A stretch of 64,000 nucleotides of DNA from assembly GCA_028752905.1 (NCBI GenBank), contig JAQNBH010000004.1:8374559-8438558 (forward strand), given 5' to 3'. Below, one piece after another: positions 1-11,700 of this stretch. Origin of the DNA: Cladorhizidae sp. MBARI D1340-BT2 (lineage: Eukaryota > Porifera > Demospongiae > Poecilosclerida > Cladorhizidae). The stretch's first letter is position 1. Each line of letters starts with the position of its first letter. Below the pieces are notes generated by a model that saw nothing but the letters and a program-made list of their open reading frames with translations, had not been told where the DNA came from and ran no database searches. The translations under genes and the position numbers were made by a program.

Positions 1-790
1 GTTAACTCGCCCCTAAGATTGGTGTCCCCCAAGGAAGTATTCTTGGTCCCCGATCTTCATTAATGATATTCCTTCTTGCGTCTCGACCTCTCTTCTTCGC
101 TGATGATACTAGTGTTTTTACGTCGATAAAATTTCCATCAGGTACAAGTTTCTTTACAAGTTGATTTAATTTCTCTCTCCAAGTGGTCGAAAGAAAAGAT
201 TGGCACCTCCCCTTCAATAATCGTAAGTGCCATCTTATGAGATTCACCATTGTACAACATTGATTACCTTATTGAAGAAAGGTCACATTACTAGAAAAGT
301 TTCAACAAAGACTTAGGAGTTCTGATTTCATCTGACCTATCATGGAGTCTCCATGTATCATACATAAATCCTACAAGTCCCTGGGCCTTCTTAGACATAC
401 CTTCCATCATTTGCAAAACAGCGAGTGCAAAGAAATAACTTTACCTCACTCTAGTGAAGTCTCTACTCACATATGCCTATCCAATCTGTCACCCTCATCA
501 TAAGAAGACTTTGTCCCGTTGGAAAAGATCAAAAAAGAGCAATGAAATTTATCTTCAGAGACTTTTCATCAGACTACCAAAATTTCTTCCCCTAATGATG
601 ACTCTGGAAAAATGATTTTGTTGTAAAATCCCATCTGTTCAATTACATTTCTATGTCCATTATAACTACCAGATCTACTAATCATCTAAAAATCAAACAT
701 GTTCATGCTTGTAATGTAAATGTAAAGAACCTCCACTGGACTTTTATCTTTCATTATGTATTGTAAAATATTATTATTTCTTAATCACTT
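1..790 (+). mobile_element. Non-LTR retrotransposon RT tail, decayed (Jockey/CR1-like)
   Basis: The plus strand opens inside a reverse transcriptase domain. GVPQGSILGP is readable near 20-50 and the catalytic FADDT motif near 90-108. It continues with the usual Jockey/CR1-type thumb and C-terminal region: a DLGVLISSDLSWS-like block near 310-345, a KxLYLxLVKS-like block near 440-465, and an NYISMSI..TRS-like block near 640-675. Several frameshifts and stops are present, so this is a dead, 5'-truncated copy whose upstream part lies outside the window. Clade assignment is from motif memory only. Confidence 0.75.
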
Positions 791-1190
791 CATTTCAAAC
801 TTTGATCCAAATAATTCATTCTCTTATCATTTTCTATGTCCATAACAAATGCACTAATATACCATCCCTCCCTCCCTCCCCACCCAACTCCCACCACTTA
901 AATCTGGCTACTTGATTTTGACTTGTAGACCATCACTATTCTTTCTCCCTAATCATGGCCACCACTCATGTTTCTATAAATATGTACTGTAAAGTGATAA
1001 TAATTATAATAATAATTGTTAACTCACAGCCTAACTCACAGCCTGAGATTTTTTAAGTCTAAAATAGTTATCTGACAAATAACTATAGCTACGCTCTGGA
1101 ATATAATTCTAGAGGGGTAGCTATAGTGCTGAGGATAAGCAGTAAAAAATAAATCAACAAATAAATATTTGAGTTTGAAAAATCAGATGT
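791..1190. other. AT-rich stretch, no gene seen
   Basis: AT-rich DNA with a short CCCTCCCT run near 866-885 and an ATA/TAA-rich patch near 995-1015. No coding or element signal was recognised. Confidence 0.5.
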
Positions 1191-1199
1191 CTGATATTA

Positions 1200-2440
1200 T
1201 TTGTACTCTACCAGGAGTTAGAGTTGTTGACCCGTCATGTGCTACCATGCTGGATTCTCTTCTTGGGAATGCTGAGTGCATTTCGGCTTCCCTAGGATAA
1301 GCTCAACGCCCGTCTAGGTTATGGTTATTGGCCGCACATCACATTATGATGGCATTCTCCTGCTGTGGAACTCCTCCCCAAACTCCTCCATACCCTCAGA
1401 AGCCTCACCTGTTTCCTCTCCACTGACCTCATTGCAACTCTATAGTGAATAATGTGATCAACATTAGTTTTGGGAGATGACGTTCCAGCGTGGTTACAAG
1501 CAACTCTGACATGGTGGTCATGGATTCTGGAGAGCAGTACATCTGCCTGCTGCCTCCTCTGGTCTCATTAGCCACATTCTACCAGCTCACTTTCAGTCTC
1601 TACCAATGATACAGGGTGATGCTGTTTCAGTGTGGTCTCAGGTCAACGACAACCCCCCTACCACTGGCAGCCAGATTTGGGACATTTCTGTAGGGACAAC
1701 CACAGCAAAATTACTTCTGTAGAGTGCCCTGGATGACATGGCAAGTGCTCTCTATTGGCAGTGTCCATCAAACTTGGGTCTGAGGATGGATGACAACACC
1801 ATGAGAGTTGCTGCTGGGCTTCAACTGGATTCCACCTATCTGCCCCACACATACCATCACTGTGGTACTGAAGCAGACCACCTGGCCATCCATGCTCAGT
1901 TGTAAGGAGAGTAAAGGGACACAAATGGCATCATACACAGAGCTCTGACCACAGCATGCATCCCTTCATGGCATCAGGTATGTACCACACAGACGGCAAG
2001 TGACCAGGTTGGGCAATGATGATCCCATGGAAGAATGGAAAAACTAGTATTGGATGGACTTGCCCAGATACCCTTGCCATGTCCTACTGAAGCAATGCCA
2101 CCAACGGTGTTAAAGCTGTGGCTGATTTAGCTTAGTAGAGGAAGTCAGCTAAGTACACCAGATTAGGACCCAGCAATTCCTTCACGTGGCTTAGAGACTT
2201 TGGGGGACATTGGGAAGAAGTTGACTTTTTTATAGGAGCTGGGCCACAGGGTGAGGCAATGTACTGGAGAGATGAAGGCAAGAGTTTATGTTCTTCAGCG
2301 TCTCTCCCTAGCTATAGAGAGAGGGAATGCAGTATCTGTGGTGCAGTCAGTATGGGTCTAGTCAGGACTGGAAATATTCGAGGGAATGCAGCATCTGTGG
2401 TGGAGTCAGTATGGGTCTAGTCAGGACTGGAAATATTTGA
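1200..2440 (+). mobile_element. Decayed RLE-type non-LTR retrotransposon C-terminus, copy 1
   Basis: A heavily mutated relative of the copy at 8.03-9.17 kb. In shifting plus-strand frames it gives LGLRMDDNT (about 1779-1806), HHCG followed by a spaced histidine (about 1857-1900), an IIHRAL block (about 1930-1950), a PWKNGK-like block (about 2025-2045) and an RKSAKYT-like block (about 2140-2162). These are the same landmarks, in the same order, as the zinc knuckle and PD-(D/E)XK-like nuclease region of the other copy. Many stops and indels make it a pseudogene. A roughly 65-bp segment near 2316-2440 containing GGTCTAGTCAGGACTGGAAA is tandemly duplicated at its 3' side. Confidence 0.6.
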
Positions 2441-3480
2441 TAACTAATATAGATGTTTTGTTATAGGTTAATAAATGTAAATAATATTAACTAACAACAT
2501 TATGGTATATAGATATATAGAGGTTTATGTCGAAGATGAGCTTTGATAACAATGATGAGAGATGGAATGGAGAAGTGAACAGAGGATAAAGTGAGGATAC
2601 AGAAAGGAATTGGAGGTATCTAGAAGCACACGGTTGTTTGTTTGCTGAAAGCTAGGTGATGCCGGCCACACAAAAGTAAATTTGTCATCAGACCACTTCC
2701 CAGAAGCTAGCTTGGCTGCAAATTCCAGAACCTTCTAACACTAGTTGATATAAAAGTCTGGAGGAGTTCCTTAAGATCTGCAATACTCCATTACAAGCCA
2801 GACCAAAGGCTAGTAAAAGTAAGACAGACAAATTTTCCCACCAGACCTTAAGGACATCCATAACATCTTGTGAGGAAAACAAGTGTTCAATAAAACTCCA
2901 TGCCTGCCACAATGCACGTTATATATTTTTAATTGGTGCCAATGTAATTATTGATAAAGTAATTTTAAATTTTGATTATAATAAGAGCTGAGATTATTAA
3001 ATTTCAACACACGTCGAAAATATTTATACACTAGAAACATTGTCGGGGGAAACATTGTCGGGGGAAACATTGTCGGGGGACTTAAAAATATATATATATT
3101 TGTCAGATAATTTATCTATTTACCTTTTCCCCTCTTCTTTATGATTATCCTGGAACCAGCTCAGCTCAGTGCTAAAGATGAGCTTAAAGAGGATTATATG
3201 GCAGCTGGGATTACTGCAGTAAGGAGTTATAAGCAGGTCTATAGAGAGAATAACCAATGAAAATAGGTCTCTACAAAATGCCTTGAGCTCAATCTCTTTG
3301 CAATTTCTCCTTGGCCAGAGCTGTTTGGCATAAAACCAAACTGTTTTACCGACAGCAGATTATATAATTATACTCTTATTGATCAGATGCGCCGAATCTT
3401 GAAAGTTGAGGTGGAGGCCTTGAATACATTAACTAGGGCAATCAGAGTAGAGATATATACATAATGTTATTAACTTATGA
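2441..3480. other. Unannotated stretch with one small tandem repeat
   Basis: AT-rich DNA without convincing coding potential. At 3034-3081 there are three copies of a 15-bp unit, GAAACATTGTCGGGG. Short open frames here have no family resemblance I can see. Confidence 0.4.
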
Positions 3481-3483
3481 ACC

Positions 3484-3822
3484 AGGCAGAATAGAAACAG
3501 GGGATGAGGCAGAATAGAACAGGTGATGGGGCAGAATAGAAACAGGTGATGGGGCAGAATAGAAACAGGTGATGGGGCAGGTGATGGGGCAGAATAGAAA
3601 CATGGTATGGGGCAGAATAGAAACATGGGATGGGACAGAATAGAAACAGGGGATGGGGCAGAATAGAAACAGGGGATGGGGCAGAATAGAAATATGGGAT
3701 GGGGCAGAATAGAAACAGGGGATGGGGAAGAATAGAAACAGGGGATGGGGCAGAATAGAGGGAATGGGGCAGAATAGAAACAGGTGATGGGGAAGAATAG
3801 AAACACAGAATAGAAACAGGGG
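3484..3822. repeat. Minisatellite, ~23-24-bp unit
   Basis: About 14 imperfect copies built on GATGGGGCAGAATAGAAACA. The unit drifts by small indels. Both strands read as repetitive open frames, which are products of the repeat and not genes. Confidence 0.9.
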
Positions 3823-3839
3823 ATGGAATGAGAGAAGCA

Positions 3840-4330
3840 CAGGCAAAGTCAGTGTGAGTCCAAGTGTTAACTTAAGCATGGTTGAAGATAGAGTAGGACA
3901 GTGCTCATTATTGGTAGAGTGTTAGGTAGATCAGAACATCATGATGTTCACACCAATTTAGACAAACAAAACAATGCCTACTCTTTTTCAAGTCTGATAC
4001 AGCCATGCTTCAAGTCGGTCAGAATTTTTCTCAAGCGCATAAACATTGGATGTAGAACCTGTACTCCCCCATTCTTAACTGGTGGGTAAAAAGGCCTTTT
4101 TAATGTGGTAATAGTGATAAAGCTGAGTGGGAAGAGTGACTGTTGAGTAGGGCATAGAGATTGCCGACTATTAGCTCAAGTCTGGCTGGAGCTGGCATAC
4201 TTCTGAGAGATGGCTGGTGTTCGCTGCCTTCAAGGTCGAGGTGGGATTGCTGGGGTAGCATTGTGATGTGGAGGATCACTGAGAAAAGGGAGACCACATT
4301 TGATTGGGGTCTAAGGAGTTGGATGCATAT
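3840..4330. other. Unannotated stretch next to Gypsy relic
   Basis: No confident feature. The part nearest 4330 may be further decayed Gypsy RNase H or spacer sequence read on the minus strand, but the alignment is too weak to call. Confidence 0.3.
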
Positions 4331-5130
4331 GCACTTGGATAAACTTAAAGCTTGTGCTCTTGGGTAATTATAACTCCCAAACCAGCCCCACTAGCATCAG
4401 TCTCCAGAATAAATTCCTGACCAGTGCCAAACACTGGTTAAGACAATGCAGGAGCTGTCACTAGATGATCCTTCAACTGCTTTTCCACACTCAGAGGTCT
4501 AGTGATAGATGGCATATTCCTTTGTCAGAGCATGGAGGGTGTCTGCAATTTTTGTGTAGTCCAAAATAAATCTTCTATAATAAGAAGCAAGACCCAGAAA
4601 CTCGAGGACTTTCATTGCATCAATAGACGGATAACTTAGCAGTGAGCCCGTTTGATCTGATTGGTCTGGACGCATTTCAGCAGCAGAAACCACATGCTCT
4701 TAGTATGGTCTTCTCAGCATTGTTGCTTTGTGCCTGTGCAGAAGTACAGAGAGATCATCAAGCCAGGTTGGCTTAGACAACTTTTGTATTATGTTTAGAG
4801 ATATATAATAGCTGCTCTTTGCATGCACATAAGCTTTCATGAAGTTCAAATGTATGTCTTTTACTTTCTAAGTAACAATAAGGCATTTCTTGGGTTTGAA
4901 TCATAACAGGGCCTCACCTGTTCAAACACTTCACATGGTGTTTGAGGTGCTCCTGGAAGGGTTTGAACATAACCAAAATGACGCAAAGTAACTAGCTATC
5001 CCAGTCAAGACCAGCCAATGCCACTGGTATAAACCGCTGGGTGGTTGCAGGAGCTTTACACAAGCCAAAAAAGGCATTCTTACAAATTCATATAAGCCAT
5101 GGTGAGTGATGAATGTGATAGCCATAAGCA
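4330..5130 (-). mobile_element. Ty3/Gypsy pol relic (reverse transcriptase to RNase H)
   Basis: On the minus strand, from high to low coordinates, the landmarks of a Gypsy pol gene appear in order. GLYEFVRMPF (about 5070-5110) is the RT region before the catalytic site. A run near 4850-4925 resembles the LKPKKCLLLRKK-type connector. FLGLASYYRRFI (about 4560-4600) is the signature of the RT-RNase H junction. FILETDASGAGLG (about 4380-4420) is the start of the RNase H domain, with its catalytic Asp region. Frameshifts and stops separate these blocks, so the copy is dead. No LTRs, gag or integrase were found. It abuts an unrelated non-LTR fragment at about 5130. Confidence 0.85.
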
Positions 5131-5134
5131 ACAA

Positions 5135-6040
5135 GTGGTGGACAGGAGGACATAATGCTCGCAAGAAGTTGAAGTCTGTACAGATGAGAGTGGGTAGGAG
5201 ATTGTTGGGGGCAAGTAATATAGTAGCAGGGGTGGCAATATGGGGAGATATGGGGTGGAGGAAGCCAGAGGAGAGGAGGGGAGAAATGAAGGTTTTGTTT
5301 GGTAAGAGATTAGAGGTATTGGAACAGGTAAAAATTGTTGTAAATAAACTAAGAGAGGATGGGGGAATCGGATGGTGGGAAGAAAATGAGATCTTGAGGA
5401 GAAAATACGAGCTAATCAATGAGGTTGGGTCAGTACGTAAGTGGAAGAGGAAAATGGAGGTGAGAAATGAGAAGGATTGGAGGGAGGAAGTAAACAGCAA
5501 GAGTACACTGAAGTTTTATAAATTGGGAAAGAATGGTGAAGAGGAATGTGAGGTCCATGCATTGTTAGGAAGGTGTGCGGTTGCAATTTAGACTGAGGAC
5601 TGCATCAGCTGGGTTGTTAGAGGATAAGAAGAGATGTGGGATAGTTAGGGATGAGTGGTGTATCATGTGTGATAGTGGAGCAGGGGAGGATGTGTCACTT
5701 CTTGGTAATGTATGAGGAATTCGAGAGGGGTCGGCTGGTACTGGTGGATGAGGTGCGCAGAGTTGTAGGGGCCAGACAGTGGGCTGGATGGACATAGAAA
5801 AGTGGGTGAGGATGGAAAGGTGACATTGCTGTTGGGGAAAGGTGTGGAGGGTAAGTGATGCAGTGATGGAGGAGGTGGGTGAGTGTGTTATGTATTCGGT
5901 AGGGAAGTGGTGGCAGAGGAGAAAGGAACTATTATATGGCGAGCTGAGGAATGATCTCTGGTCCCCTCCCCTCCCCCTTCCGAGCAATGGGACACTCATA
6001 ACTATTAGTATTATGGATATTATTATTAGTTGATAATGTT
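5135..6040 (+). mobile_element. Non-LTR retrotransposon 3' region (family A), decayed
   Basis: The plus strand reads as an RT C-terminal region. A first block (about 5150-5580) starts near QMRVGRRLLGAS and contains WKRKMEVRNEKDWREEV. A second block (about 5600-5700), with LLEDKKRCG and a CIMCDSGAGEDV zinc-knuckle-like motif (C-x2-C), follows after a frameshift. The end, about 5920-6035, is a 3' tail with GAGCAATGGGACACTC. The same tail and coding segment recur inverted at 7.44-7.82 kb, which defines a repeat family inside the window. Host-gene status is unlikely because of frame breaks and the repeated nature. Confidence 0.7.
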
Positions 6041-6208
6041 CTTAGTGTTACTTGCTGTTACATAGTCTCACACTGTGCTGTACAGTAGTATATGTGGTGA
6101 CCTCAACAGGCTCAGCAGTACCAATCATTACATAGTGCCTATAGGTATAATACCCAACCCATAGACAGACATCACAAATAATTCCTGGTTTATTAAAGGT
6201 CTGTGATG

Positions 6209-6505
6209 TTAACTACTGTCATAGGAAGTAAATGTGAGGAAACTCAACTGATCACTCCTTGGTATCGTGCAGCTGTTGGTGACGTCCTCGTTCTGTGCGT
6301 TAACTACATGTATTGAGCACGTGCATTCACATTTTTTAAATCTGTCAGCAGAGAAAAGTTCTGAGGAAACCAACTTACTCATTTTATGGTAGAAACGTAC
6401 TGCTTCCTGGCCCATCTTAGCTAGACTGTCTGGATATTGCACGCGCACAAACGTGTTTATGGAAGTGTACCTATCTTCGGCTGTGAGTGCGACTGCCCGA
6501 ATCAT
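6209..6505 (-). CDS. Unidentified 98-codon open frame, possible exon
   Basis: A minus-strand frame starting with ATG at about 6505. The first ~62 residues have an ordinary amino-acid mix with an amphipathic look (YPDSLAKMGQEAVRFYHKMS), unlike the repeat-derived frames nearby. The last third is less protein-like, so a real exon might end earlier; I could not find a strong splice donor. I do not recognise the family. It lies between retrotransposon relics and could equally be a fragment of one. There is no upstream partner exon that I can see. Confidence 0.2.
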   Translation of the reverse strand: MIRAVALTAEDRYTSINTFVRVQYPDSLAKMGQEAVRFYHKMSKLVSSELFSADRFKKCECTCSIHVVNAQNEDVTNSCTIPRSDQLSFLTFTSYDSS

Positions 6506-6635
6506 TAGTTTTGCAATGTAGTAGTTCTGAGAGTAAAATTGAAGCGAAGTACAGAGATAGATGGTGTTAAATTAAAAAATGGGTTGTCATTGCCAATAGT
6601 TTGGAGTCTTATGTAGTTAAGCAAATGGACATACT

Positions 6636-7200
6636 ATGCGCAATTTGTGTGTGGGAAGATATATAGAACAAGATCTTGAAGACAAAATTCAAGCATTCAA
6701 GGCACTTTCCCTCTATGGTGGGATTCTCTGGAACTTGAGTTGTAAGCAGTTAAAGTCACTTGAAACTGCTTACAACAATATTTTACGAAGAATCTTGAGA
6801 CTACCGAATTCTTCACCTTACAGCTGGTGTGCAGAGTATATATAACCGACTTATTAATTTATTTTCCTCTTTTATTTTTAGATCGTGTTTCTCTGTCTGT
6901 CCTCTTATAAAATATATTTTTATGGCTTCCTCTCAACTTGTATATACTTCTATCGGATTTAATAATTTTTGTAAATTTCAGTTTATTTAGATGTATAATA
7001 TATCATGCTGATGACTATATTTGTGCTGATTTTGTCCGTAATTTAAGATTGAATAGGCTAAACTTGGATCTACAAACTACTGATAAAATTATTAACATTG
7101 TTTGTTGTGATTAAAATGTATGTTTCTATATTATATGTATGCTATATGTACACCTAGATTGGTGTGTTTCATGAAATTATTATTATTATTATTTTATTCT
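6636..7200 (+). mobile_element. Non-LTR RT C-terminal relic with TTA tail (family B)
   Basis: The plus strand first gives SLYGGILWNLSCKQLKSLE and a following NNILRRILRLP block (about 6700-6810), typical of the region after the RT core in endonuclease-type non-LTR elements. Frame-shifted C-terminal material follows, with DYICADFVRNLRLNRL-like sequence around 7010-7060. The copy ends in a short (TTA)n run near 7175-7195, a common 3' end for such elements. Stops and indels make it a pseudogene. Confidence 0.55.
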
Positions 7201-7439
7201 ACTCATAATACTATACACTGGTCGGTCTGTCGGTGCGTATCCGCCATCAGTCGGTCGGTCGGGATTGTTATTATTATACACTCGTAACTTAATATTGTGG
7301 ATAATTTTATTAATGATTTAATCTTGATATTGCTGAGCCTGTTAATTAAGGCCATCACATGTATATTACAGCACTGTGTGGAACTATTTAGTAACTAACC
7401 TAATAACAATCTATATTAAAAAATCAACAGTACTTAATT
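7201..7439. other. AT-rich spacer between RT relics
   Basis: No coding signal. It contains short palindromic GGTCGG motifs near 7220-7262. ATATTGTGGATAATTTTATT (7293-7312) recurs approximately inverted near 7440-7460, at the edge of the inverted family A copy, so this spacer may be part of that repeat. Confidence 0.3.
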
Positions 7440-7820
7440 AATAAAATGATCCACAATATTAAGTTACTGGTGTCCCACTGCTCAAGGATGGGGGGGACCA
7501 AAGATCATTCCTCAGCTCGCCATACAACAGTTCCTTTCTCCTCTGCCACCACTTCCCTACCCAATACATAACACACTCGCCCACCTTTTCCATCACTGCA
7601 TCACTCTTTCCCCAAAAGCAGTGCCACCTTTCCATCCTTACTCACTCTTCTAAATTCATCCAGCCACTGTCCTGCCCCTACAATTCTGCGCACCTCATTC
7701 ATCAGTACCAGCTGATCCCTCTCAAATTCCCCGCATATCACCAAGAAATGTTCCACATCCTCCCCTGCTGCACTATCACACATTATACACTTCTCATCCC
7801 ACATCTCTTCTTATCCTCTA
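7440..7820 (-). mobile_element. Family A non-LTR 3' fragment, inverted copy
   Basis: The minus strand encodes CIMCDSAAGEDVEHF and then a GEFERDQLVLMNEVRR-type block, the better-preserved version of the segment at about 5650-5790. Its 3' tail (7440-7530) matches 5930-6035 in reverse complement, including the GGGACAC and CTCAGCTCG landmarks. About 67 codons are open before degeneration. Together with the plus-strand copy it makes an inverted repeat about 1.4 kb apart. Confidence 0.7.
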
Positions 7821-7829
7821 CATTTATTA

Positions 7830-8025
7830 TTATTATTATAATTATAATTATAATTATTAAATTAATAATAATAAATATAATAATGATCTGGGATGTGACC
7901 TCCCCCCCCCCCCCCCCCCCATCATTATCATCATCACAACAACAACAACAACAATAATAACAACAACAACAGTAATAATAATTATTTATTTATTTATTTA
8001 TTATTATTATAATTATATAATACAT
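7830..8025. repeat. Compound simple repeats (ATT, poly-C, CAA, TTTA)
   Basis: A run of low-complexity blocks: ATT/TAA near 7830-7885, a 17-18-base C tract at 7903-7920, CAA/CAT triplets near 7922-7975 and TTTA units near 7982-8000. It forms the 5' edge of the next retrotransposon relic. Confidence 0.85.
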
Positions 8026-8029
8026 CCAT

Positions 8030-9167
8030 CCTATTGCTCCGCCACTCCTTTGCCATTCCAAAACTATTGTATAACCTGCGGACCTCACCATGCTTCCTAT
8101 CACCAAAGCTCCAGGAGTTCGACAACCTGTTAATGAGTAGGATCGTGAACATCCACTTTGATGAAGAAGACCCTGCCTGGACTCAAGCAACACTACCAGT
8201 GAAGAATGGAGGCCTGGGAATTAGAAGTGCAGTGCAGTTTGCACCGTCCGCCTTTTTGGCATCAGCTGCTGCTTGTTCTGAGTTGGTTTCTTACATCCTC
8301 CCCCCACAGCTTCAGAGTTCCACACCCACACCTTACCAGGAAGAGGCCAAGGCATTGTGGTCCATTGGCCATGACACACCATACCCTGAAGGCACTGGCC
8401 AACATCTCCAGAAGGCATGGGATTCTGCGCGAGTGACAGCAACCGCAAACAAAATGCCCAAGATGGGAGAGCACGTGCTCGTCTTTTGTCTGCATCAACT
8501 CAAGAGTCAGGTGTGTGGTTGAATGCACCCCCTTGTTCATCTTTAGGGCTACGCATGGATGACAACACCATCCAGGTGGCAGTGGGACTTAGGCTTGGAT
8601 GCTCCCTGTGCAAACCTCATATATGTCATCACTGTGGTTCCTATGTGGATTCTCTTGCAACTCATGGCCTTAGCTGCAGACATAGTGAAGGCCGCCATTT
8701 CCGCCACTCCTCACTCAATGACATTATTCACCGTGCCCTGTCTGCAGCATCTCGGCTGGAACCTTCAGGGACATATAGGAGTGATGGAAAGATACCTGAC
8801 GGTGTAACAATGGTTCCTTGGGAGTATGGCAAGCTGTTGGTATGGGATGCTACCTGCACAGACACCTATGCCCATTCATACATAGCAAGTGCAACCAGTC
8901 AGGCAGGTGCAGTTCCCTGCTATGGCTGAAACGAAGAAGAGGGCAAAGTACTCGAACAGGGACCCCTCTCACTTCTTCCAACCAGTGGCTGTGGAGACAT
9001 CAGGGACTTTCGTCCCAGGAACTCTACCCTTTTTGAAAGAGCTTGGCCACAGAGTGACAGGGGAGAGCAGGTCATTCCCCTTCCTGATCCAATGTGCCAT
9101 ACAGAGGGGGAACAGCGCGTGCATTATGGGAACACTGGGCAATGACTCCAACCTGGAGGACTTATTT
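8030..9167 (+). mobile_element. RLE-type non-LTR retrotransposon C-terminus, copy 2 (pseudogene)
   Basis: This is the C-terminal part of an RT polyprotein read on the plus strand in three successive frames. Frame one (8034 to about 8455) holds LRHSFAIPKLLYNLRTSPCF and LPVKNGGLGIRSA, typical of the RT thumb. After a frameshift (about 8455) come LGLRMDDN, a zinc knuckle C-x2-C-x9-H-x3-C (CHHC...H...C, about 8630-8672), RHSSLNDIIHRAL, and a PD...LLVWDAT block (about 8800-8850). After a second frameshift (about 8920) come KKRAKYSN and PVAVETSG. A zinc knuckle followed by PD, a D in a strand, and then K is the layout of the restriction-like endonuclease of R2-type elements. The 5' end is lost in simple repeats, and a long (TTA)n tract follows the 3' end. 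Confidence 0.75.
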
Positions 9168-9921
<754 letters not shown>

Positions 9922-9924
9922 TCT

Positions 9925-11340
9925 TATAACTGTTTTGTGTTTTGTGCTTCTGCTGTCTTGGCAACCTACATTTTTCTCATAAATAATTCATGAGATAATA
10001 TTTCTCACTCGTTTTAAAAGCTGAAATAATCATACAACAAACAACAATCAAGCACACATTCTAGTTAGCACAGTTTTAGATATCCTTGCTAAAATCTGTA
10101 AATCTCACCAATTTAGCACTGTGGTGTTTTTCGAAAGTAGGGCTAGAAGCAGCCTCGATACTAAACTCTTTGCATTAGAGAAGTAGAGCTAGCATGCTGC
10201 CACTATGAAAAAACGAATGCGCAGTTGCATACCTAAACAAAAAGGCCAACTGGCCAACCCAGGCTGTGCCATTTGATTGTACCATCTGCAGCCCATGGGA
10301 CACCCCTATCCTTAATCTGACTGCCCATGACCTTTCTTGTGAAACGTAAGCCATAATGAATCCCTTTTGAGTTCTCAAACAATAGCAGTCAAACAATTAA
10401 TCAATCAGCATACTGTTTTCTGGTCAAAACTCTGAACTCGATAGAAGTGACATAAACATCACCCAAAAAGTGGCATAAAGTCAAACACTTGTTTCCTCAT
10501 ATCGATGGCTTTGTGTCTGTTATACTTTTGGATTGTGCTTGTATGGTAGGTGTGAGTATCAATACTTGTTTTTGTTCAGTTACATACACAAGTCAAGAAT
10601 AACTATACTGAACATGGTCCATTTGGTTACTTCAGCCTTTAATTGGACTCTACAATAGCTTCAATGCTTTAGTGAATAAACAGCCATACAAATTTAATAA
10701 CAATATTTTTGTTATTTTGCAGGTGGTAATTCAAGTGAGCCTGTGATTGTGGCATATTTAGCACACATTGCACTCCATGCAGCAGCAAGACAGGATATTA
10801 TAGCACACTACGTTTTAACTAGTGGTGCTAGTGGAAGCATTTGATAATAGCTTTGAAAAAATGTGCAATTTTGCCAATCATGGAAAACCATGTACATCCT
10901 ATACAAGATTCAATGTTTCCAAACCATAATAGCTACAATATTATTACACACTTTTATGTTAATTTGGTTCGGGTAACAAATCAACTCAACAATGTACATA
11001 TTGTATATATAGAGACAAAGACTATATAATATATATATACTGGTATATATAAGGATAATTGTTCATTAAGAACATACAATGATGCCTTGATATAATACGT
11101 TGTCATAACTATAAGCCAAAGCAACAAAAAATACCACTGGGACATGGTAACTGGTGAGAAATAAATAGGCTTGGCTATAGACCAATTGCGATATGTTGGT
11201 TGTTGTTGTTGTTGTTTTGTTGTTGTTGTTTTGTAATAAAAGCGCAATATTAATACTGTATATTGATCAATCCAATGTGGTATGTTAGGTGATGGTGAAC
11301 CACACTCAATTCCAGTTTCACCAGAAGCCTGGATCCACAT
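9925..11340. other. Unannotated intergenic stretch
   Basis: No convincing gene or element. A short (GTT)n/(TTG)n run lies near 11,200-11,235 and TATATA runs near 11,005-11,050. Small open frames lack codon or motif support. Confidence 0.4.
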
Positions 11341-11344
11341 GTAA

Positions 11345-11700
11345 GTCTAAAACTTGGTGGTCAGGCGCACGGTTTGTTTTAATTAAGGTAATTTATTTTC
11401 CAACTACGTGCTTAACCAGTTTTAGCGCCTAATGAAAAAGTCGTTGCATGCAGTAAGGCTTCCTCTAGCCACTGGTGCTAATTTCAACTCTCTAGCACTT
11501 GGCAATCTGGAGAAAAATGTGTTGCAAAATCAGGCACTCAGTTTCGAGGTATATACTGCTCTATAACTTGGTTATAGTTTTAATATCAAAAGAGAGCACA
11601 CAGAGAGACCTATCTTTTCAGCTAGTCCATACCGAAGTGTACAGAATCTATGGAGCTAGAAAGTGGTAACCATATTTTTTTTAGCGAGCCTACTAGTTTA
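11345..11700. mobile_element. Foldback family, single-arm copy
   Basis: One arm of the foldback family whose full palindrome is at 21.9-22.6 kb. Shared landmarks in order: a TTTTAGCGCCTAATGAAA-like inner motif (about 11,422), CCACTGGTGCTAATTTCAAC, TCTAGCACTTGGCAATC (about 11,490-11,510), AGAGAGCACACAGAGAGACC (about 11,592) and an outer end near AAAGTGGTAACCA (about 11,660). It is diverged from the other copies. The opposite arm is absent. Confidence 0.75.

Noticed and set aside
3429..3879. Cys/Pro/Phe-rich frames suggesting a membrane protein
   Set aside because: Read from the 23-24-bp minisatellite.
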